64,000 bases of DNA, from NCBI GenBank assembly GCA_029204225.1, contig CM055093.1, positions 1,038,117 through 1,102,116 on the forward strand, written 5' to 3'. Positions 57,428 to 64,000 of this stretch are shown in pieces. This DNA comes from Diphasiastrum complanatum. Its lineage: Eukaryota; Streptophyta; Lycopodiopsida; Lycopodiales; Lycopodiaceae. Both the position numbers and the translations under genes were made by a program. Positions within the stretch are counted from its first letter, which is position 1, and each line of letters begins with the position of its first letter. The notes beneath the pieces are model-generated. The model made no database searches. It was given only the letters and a program-made list of their open reading frames with translations, and was not told the DNA's origin.

Positions 57428-60400
57428 ATGGATTCCCAAGGGAAAGCCAGTCCTATCATGGACAAGCTTGATGGAGCCAATTACCATCTGTGGAAATTTA
57501 AGATGAAAATAATGCTAATGGCTAAATAATTGTATGTCATTGTTATAGGTGCAGAAGGGAAACCCGAAGCAGATGACACAGCAATCTCCAGATGGAAGCT
57601 GAAGGATGGAAAGGCTTTCGTGTTGATCATCCTCAATATTTTGGATACTCAGATCGGCCATGTATCCAAAGCCTAGACATCCAAAGATGTCTGGGAAATT
57701 TTGAGCACATTATATGAAGTGCGAGATATAGCTTCCAAGCTACATCTCAGGAAGAAATTTTACTCCCTCAAGATGGCGAGTGGTGATTCCCTGCTCAATT
57801 CAAGAACCTGCTGAAGCAAATGACCATTGTCAGATCTATCATCAACGATCAAGACACAGTGATGCAACTGCTTACAAGCTTGTCAAGCTCATACAATAGC
57901 TGGATGATGATCATCACGACACATCCAGAACTGACTCTTTCGACAGCTGAATGATGATCATCACGACACATCCAGAACTGACTCTTTTGACAGTCATTAC
58001 AATGTTGTTGCAGGAAGACACGCGGAGGAACAAAGCCTCAAGTTCCTCAGCTGATTCTCATGCCTTGTACACGAACAAGAGCATGACTAAAAGAGGAAGA
58101 AGAAAGGTCCAAAAAAATCAAAGCAAGACCAAAAACCAGCACAGCACAAGGAACAGTCGAATCCACAAACGAAGAAAAAACTGTTCTGCAGATACTACAA
58201 GCGAAACAACTACAAAATTTAAGGCTGTCGGATATTACAAGCTAAGAACAACAACAAGGGTCAGTCAAATCAAGTGGCCAATGCAGCTAAAGAAGCTCCA
58301 TAGCCCATTCAAAAAGCAGATCATGATGCCTTTATAACCAGCCATCATGGAGCATCTAGCGACAATTCTTGGTTTTTGGATTCCGGTGTCACTCAGTCTC
58401 ATTAGTTGTTTCAAGTCCTATACACCCTACAGTACCAACAAATATGTTCACCTTGGCGATAATAGCACACAAGCTATTAAAGGTGAAGGTATTGTAAGAT
58501 TGAGCTTTGCAAATGATCAATCTAAGCTACTTTCTAAAGTTCTGTATGTACTCAACTTATCTACAAATTCTCTGTAAGCTAAACCATAGATCTAGGACAT
58601 AAAGTAGAATTCGAATGTGATCAATGCAAAGTAGTTGATAGGACATGCAAGATTGTAGCACTCAGAAAGAGGCATGGATACTTGTATAGATTAAGTCATT
58701 GCTTTTTTGCCTCTAATCAGGCACTCAATACTTCTATTCAAGCAAATAAAAGTTTACTTTGGCATTATAGACTTGGTCACTTGAATCATACTGTTGTACA
58801 ACAAATGTCTAGACATTCTATTATTCTTGATCTAGACTATCCTCATGATAAAGTTAAGTAACCTGTCTGTCAAGACTGTCTAGTTGGCAAATAGACTAGA
58901 AAACCATTTAGATCAAGCCATCAGCATACTGCTAAAAGATTGTTAGACATTGTACATTCAGACATTTGTGGCCCGATGAAAAATCTTTTGCTGAAAAATG
59001 CAAAGTATTTTATAACTTTTATTGATGAATTTTCCAAAAGGACTATGGTGTACTTTATCAAAAAGAAATCACAAGCCTTCAATCGCTTCAGAATCTTCGA
59101 GGAGCGTGCAAAAAAAGAGACTAGAAGGACGATCAAGGGCTTAAGGTCAGACAATGGTGGAGAGTACATCTCTGCTGAGTTTAAGGAGTACCTCCAGAGC
59201 CAAGGCATTGAGCAGCAATTCATCACTCCTTACAGTCCTCAGTCAGATGGCTTAGCCGAGAGGAAGAACCGTACTCTGGTTGAATCAGCCAAATGTATGC
59301 TAGTGCATGCATCGCTGCCCAAGAGCTTCTAACTCAAAGCTATCTCCACTGCAGCTTATGTCCAGAACAGATGTTCGACCAAGGCTCTCTTAGGCAAAAC
59401 ACCCGATGAGGTGTGGACAAACTCTAAGCCTTCTGTGAAGAACCTAAGAGTATTCGGATGCGTTGCCTACAAGGAAGAAATTCGACTTCCAAAGGCTCAA
59501 GACCATCCTGATTGGATATACTTCATCTGATAGCACATACAAGCTGTATGATCCTGATACCCAGCAAGTTTTGTATAGCCGGGATATGGTCTTTATCGAG
59601 GATCAGTTTGTTGACGTCAAAGGCAAAGATATTATTCCAGGAGAACCTTCATCACCTGCCATTGACACGACAATCAGAGCTTCGGGCTCATGTGTGTCCA
59701 TTATCGACCCACTATTTGACAGCGAATCAAACGAAGACGTTGCTGCTACCCAGCAACAAGTCCCAGGAGTGGTTCTTCAGTCGATTCCTCCCAGAAGATC
59801 AAGCCGAGTGCGCACACAGCCCACAAGGTATACTCCCGAGTCTGCATGTCTCTTGATACGAGAACCGACAATAGTCAAAGAGGCACTCAGCCAACCAGAC
59901 TCTGGTCTCTAGAGAGAAGCTATGGACAGAGAGTATTCTTCTATGATCAAGAACCAACTTCAAGATCAAATACAATGCCAATGGAGCAATTGATTGAAAG
60001 AAGACAAGATTGGTAGCATGAGAATTCACTCAGATCCCTAACATCGACTACTGAGACTTTCAGTCCTGTAGTCAAACATTCGTCGATCCGAGCACTCTAT
60101 CATATGCTGTAATTGCCAACCTTGAAGTGCACCAACTTGATGTACAAACAGCTTATCTGAATGGAGTTATACAAGAAGACATCTACATGATCTAGCCCAA
60201 AGGATACGTTTTGGAAGGTATGAAGAATCATGTCTGTAAGCTCCATAAAGCACTTTACGAATTGAAACAGTCTGCTAGAGCTTGGTTTCAAAGGATCAAC
60301 ACATTCCTCATCGAACAAGGATTCCAACCAAGCACTGTTGATTGCAACGTCTATTCCAAGTCGGTGCAACAATCCTTCATTATCATCACCTTATACATGG

Positions 60401-61290
60401 ATGATACGTTGATTTTCAGCAACAACACCAATTTGGTCAAGGATTCTAAATAGATGTTGTTTTCAGAGTTCAACATGACTAATCTACGCGAAGCTCACTT
60501 CTGTCTGGCCATTCAGATCCACAGAGACAAAGTGAGACGACTGATCTATATCACTCAACAAAGGTATCTTCACAATGTTCTTAACATATACAATCGAATA
60601 AATTGTAAATTAACTCACTCACCGATGGATCCAGGCCTATATTTGTCGAAGGACCAATGTCCCCGGACCAAGCAGAAAGAGGAGCAGATGAGAGAGTATC
60701 CTTATCGATTGACATTTGGATCTCTCATGTACACAATGGTCTATACAAGACCTGACATCTTTTTTGCAGTAAGCTCACTCAGCCAATATATGGCTAATCC
60801 TGGCATTATCCATTGGAAGGCTCTCATAAGAGTCATGAGGTATATTCGAGCTACAATGGACCAATGCATCTGCTATGGAGAAGTCAGCAATGACAATCTT
60901 CATTAGCTCAGTGGATATTTTGATGCAAGCTGGGGAGGAGATGTAGACAATCATAAGTCCACATCTGGATTTACATTCTTCTTCAACGACGGTCCTATCT
61001 CATGGAACAGTCGTAAGCAAACCTCTATTGCTCTTTCTTCTACAGAAGCAGAATACATTGTTGCTTCCCAATCTATTAAAGAAGCGTTTTGGTTGACAAA
61101 TTTACTATTAGGACGTTAGTTTGTATCAATACAATCCCACAATTATAGTCTATGATAATCAAAGTACTATTGCCTTATCGGCCAACCCTAGATTTCACTC
61201 TAGGAGTAAGCACATTGAAATCAGATATCACTACATCAAGGTCAAGGTTCTCAACAAGGAGGTAAGCTTAATGTACTGTAGAATGTAGGA
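57428..61290 (+). pseudogene. Copia gag-pol, heavily mutated
   Basis: Plus strand in order: gag from ATG 57428 ('MDKLDGANYHLWKFKMKIML', with stops); degraded zinc knuckle near 58190; protease 'NSWFLDSGVTQSH' (58365-58410, catalytic Asp kept); pre-integrase 'LWHYRLGHLNHTVVQQMS'; integrase 58940-59332 with 'LDIVHSDICGP', 'GLRSDNGGEYIS' and 'GLAERKNRTLVES', all catalytic residues visible; reverse transcriptase 60100-60906 with 'LDVQTAYLNGVIQEDIYM' and 'LYMDDTLIFS' (YMDD); RNase H 60907-61260 'SIALSSTEAEYIVASQSIKE'. Many stops sit at codons that were probably CAA, CAG or TGG, suggesting C-to-T decay. The gag carries a 47-bp tandem duplication. It differs clearly from the other copia families here. 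Confidence 0.92.
57899..57992. repeat. 47-bp tandem duplication inside copia gag
   Basis: Two copies of 'gctgratgatgatcatcacg' and following bases start at 57899 and 57946 with only two differences. The duplication shifts the frame, since 47 is not a multiple of three. Confidence 0.92.
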
Positions 61291-61539
61291 CTACCAATGG
61301 TGCCCTTATAGAAAAGCTAAGGTACCTTGTAAATCAGTTTTTAAGGCATTTGTCAGAGTGTCACATCTTTTGCATTTTTACCAACATTAATTTCAGCGAA
61401 GGCTCATGCACTGTGCAATTAGATTTGACAACGACATCAGCCACACACAATTTCTCACAAACAGCACATCCACTTTGTACTTTCTTTATCTGCACACCTA
61501 TAAAATTATATATATATTGAATACCATCTAGTCTCTGTT
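61291..61539. other. Unassigned stretch between two retroelements
   Basis: RNase H similarity fades after 61260 and the next LTR is recognisable only from about 61540. No feature is supported in between. Confidence 0.4.
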
Positions 61540-61710
61540 TGTGAATCATATATGCATGTTACATTGTGCTCTTGCCAAGTTAGATTTGTGAGATAGATCT
61601 TGGATTTCAATCTATGTTTGATCTTTGTGAAATCACCACATCTTAGGAGATCATAATCATACACTTTTGGGGAGTCCAACACGTGTGAAATTTAACATGG
61701 TATCAGAGCC
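61540..61710 (+). repeat. Truncated LTR and primer-binding site of an element A relative
   Basis: 'tagatcttggatttcaatct' through 'acacgtgtgaaatttaaca' (to 61697) matches the end of the element A LTR. tggtatcagagcc follows at 61698-61710. The CCAAT array part of the LTR is missing. Confidence 0.82.
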
Positions 61711-62392
61711 TATCTATGATATCCATGCATACATCAAGAGTGATGAAAAATCTGCCTTGAAATCAAGATCCAGAGAGTGTAGTTGCATCTCTATAGCCAT
61801 CAAGGAGATTTTTGGATCATAGGGGACCAAAAACACATTGATCCATGTTGGGTACTATACATAATGTACTGCTTAGGCACATGTGAGATCGCCAAAATTT
61901 GAATGGTTGGTTTTCTCCAAGTTAGATCCAAATCAAGTGCCTGATAGCTTGTTGGAAAGCTACTAAAGTGTAGTTTCTAGTACAATTGATTTCATGTCAA
62001 TTGAATGTGTATTGATGAAGTTATAAGCTTTCAAAGTGAGGTAGGTAGGGCACCCAACCTGGTTGGACACATCAATTTAGGCTCACATCTACCTTGTTTG
62101 ATCCAAAAACTCAAGAAAAAGCTTGCCAATCTTATCTATTTGAGATCTAGACAAATTTTTGAGGTCATAGCCACATAGTTTCATGCAAATAAATTGTATT
62201 TGAGTCTTTTGTGGATGTTTTGTGTGCTTTTCATGTGCTTGAGTCAAGTTGACCCAAATTTTGTCCTTGCTTCATCTTTGGATGAGAGTTTCATCTAGTT
62301 TGAGAGAGATTGGTAGAGCTAGTGAGATTGATCTCACACCTAGTTGCAAGATCTCAAATTGGAGCTGGCATGATACCATTATTGCATCCTTT

Positions 62393-62575
<183 letters not shown>

Positions 62576-62615
62576 AACACTTTTTGATCCATTGCAAGAC
62601 AATTTCTCAAGAAAA

Positions 62616-63105
62616 GATGGCTTCCATAGGTTCCTTTTTGTTGGAGCATGGTGAGAGATTGAACACCTCCAATTATGCCATTTGGAAGGTGAGGATGGGG
62701 TCCATTTTGGTACTTCAAGATTGAGATTGTGTTAGGACTTGAGGAGGATCCTCAAGTGCTCCAAGAGGTCCAAAAGTACAAGAAGAGGGCAGGATGGACC
62801 TACATATAAGGAAGATGAATGTTTCCAATGAAGTGTTGAGGGAGATTGGCTCATGCACGTCAATCAAGGAGGCTTGGGACACATTGAAATCCATTTATGA
62901 GGCAAGGAACACATCAAGGTTGCTCAGACTAAGGAAGCAAATCTTTCAAAGCTTCCAAAGGAGTGATGAGATTGCCTCAAATTATGTTTTGAGAGTCAAA
63001 AGTCTTCATAGAGAGCTTGCTTGCATAGGAGACCAGCTCAAGTGATCCTAAATGGGCTGAAGGAAAAATTTGACAATCTTGTCCAATCTTATGCAATCAA
63101 GTGTA
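62616..63105 (+). pseudogene. Copia gag of an element A relative, truncated
   Basis: From ATG 62616: 'GERLNTSNYAIWKVRMGSIL', a frame break near 62720, then 'IRKMNVSNEVLREIGSCTSI', 'KEAWDTLKSIYEARNTSRLL' and 'NYVLRVKSLHRELACIG' (open frame 62794-63045). It parallels element A residues 1-170. A small deletion and stop near 63040 and an abrupt end at 63105 ('tatgcaatcaag') finish it. Confidence 0.88.
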
Positions 63106-63282
63106 GGGTGTGTAGAACGAGTGGTGAGCAGCCCTTCGTCTGTCAAGAAGGGTTAGAACACAAGGATAGGCTCCTAGCTATACTTAGTTGCTAGTTTAGA
63201 TGCTTCCTAACTCTACTTTAACACTACCCCAACTTAACTCTACTTTCTCTAACTCTAAGCACAAGCATTCATCATGGTTGTA

Positions 63283-63370
<88 letters not shown>

Positions 63371-64000
63371 GGAGGTTAGCTCAAGTGCTAAATATGTAGG
63401 CTAAAGTAGAAACCATAACTATTACAAACAATAACAATGGAAATGGAAGCAAAAAGCAAAACACAACAAGAGACAATAACAAGATTGATTAGCACTTGAG
63501 GATGCTTGCACTCCAATTTGGTAGAGTTTTCTCCTCTCCATAAGCATGTAAAATGGTTACAAATGGTGCCTTTTTATCTTTGGGGTGGCCCTTGCTATTG
63601 CTTCCTATTGGCTACTTGCAAGAAGGAGGGATTGAGATCCACACCCTTCATAAGAAGCACAAACTAATCTATGGTGTAGAAAGAAACACACCCCACCTAC
63701 CACCATTTGACCTTTGACTAATTACAAAAACTTAGGAACTTAAGTTTAACTTAACTTTGGTCTTCTAATATTATTTTTAATTACATGGCCCAAAGTCTAG
63801 TTTATACAAAAATGATTATGTACAAGTGCTCATTGGGCCATGGGCTTACGCATGCATGATGCCACGACCCTCGCAACTTATTTCTACTTTTTTCGACTAT
63901 TTTATTTATTTACACGAGAATATCCCCAATAGAGCCTCCAACCTGAAGTAGTGTCGGCGGTCCCTCGGCACTATGGTGTTTAGTAGAGTGTCTGTTTTGC
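63106..64000. other. Unassigned sequence with a GA tract
   Basis: Sequence unrelated to gag begins at 'tgtagggtgtgtagaacgag' (63105). It may be the edge of another mobile element running out of the window. No frame is supported. Confidence 0.35.
63286..63367. repeat. GA microsatellite
   Basis: An uninterrupted GA run of about 41 units, 180 bases after the truncated gag. Confidence 0.96.

Overview
This window is plant nuclear DNA, almost certainly from a flowering plant. Evidence: an S1-type (SPH, plant self-incompatibility protein) secreted protein gene with a GTAAGT...CAG intron, plant-type arginine decarboxylase fragments, and many Ty1/copia, Ty3/gypsy and CACTA-type (Ptta/En/Spm) remnants. 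The species cannot be named from the sequence. The window is repeat-dominated and gene-poor. Only one apparently intact host gene is supported: the two-exon S1-family gene at 9608-10470. Nine long GA/CT microsatellite tracts (about 54 to 179 bp) are scattered through 64 kb.

Layout. 0-9.5 kb holds broken genes: a DUF7869-type transposon protein (minus), a copia integrase scrap, LTR/primer-site pieces, a PIF1/Helitron helicase tail, two tandem arginine decarboxylase pseudogene copies, a gypsy RNase H scrap and a copia gag. 9.5-10.5 kb is the S1-family gene, with a CT tract directly 5' of its start. 13.2-17.0 kb is a decayed CACTA/Plavaka-like transposase flanked by GA and CT tracts. 17.0-22.1 kb is a complete young LTR retrotransposon (element A, LTRs about 1% diverged, 5-bp target duplication) that has no reverse transcriptase. 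22.6-26.6 kb is a copia-gypsy chimera, three CT tracts, a Ptta/En/Spm gene remnant and tandem repeats. 27.8-32.6 kb is a second complete LTR element without reverse transcriptase (element B, minus strand). 33.3-38.4 kb is a copia element with a full domain set but inactivated. 38.4-41.7 kb is the non-coding 3' part plus LTR of another retroelement. 42.1-44.1 kb is an array of units roughly 340-440 bp long with palindromes. 44.1-54.4 kb is nested copia/gypsy debris. 54.4-55.5 kb is a third, broken relative of elements A and B (element C). 56.8-61.3 kb is a decayed copia element. 61.5-63.1 kb is a truncated relative of element A.

The most interesting signal is elements A, B and C. They keep LTRs, primer-binding site and polypurine tract. 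A keeps gag, zinc knuckle and protease; B keeps only a zinc knuckle. Where reverse transcriptase/RNase H should be, A and B carry open reading frames sharing a conserved region of about 155 residues that I cannot assign to any known family. Element C keeps a frameshifted copy. This looks like a family of mobile but non-autonomous retroelements with their own extra protein domain, presumably moved by the reverse transcriptase of related copia elements. A second regulatory novelty is a 33-bp-period array of CCAAT boxes in the LTR of element A. All domain calls were made by eye; no database search was run.
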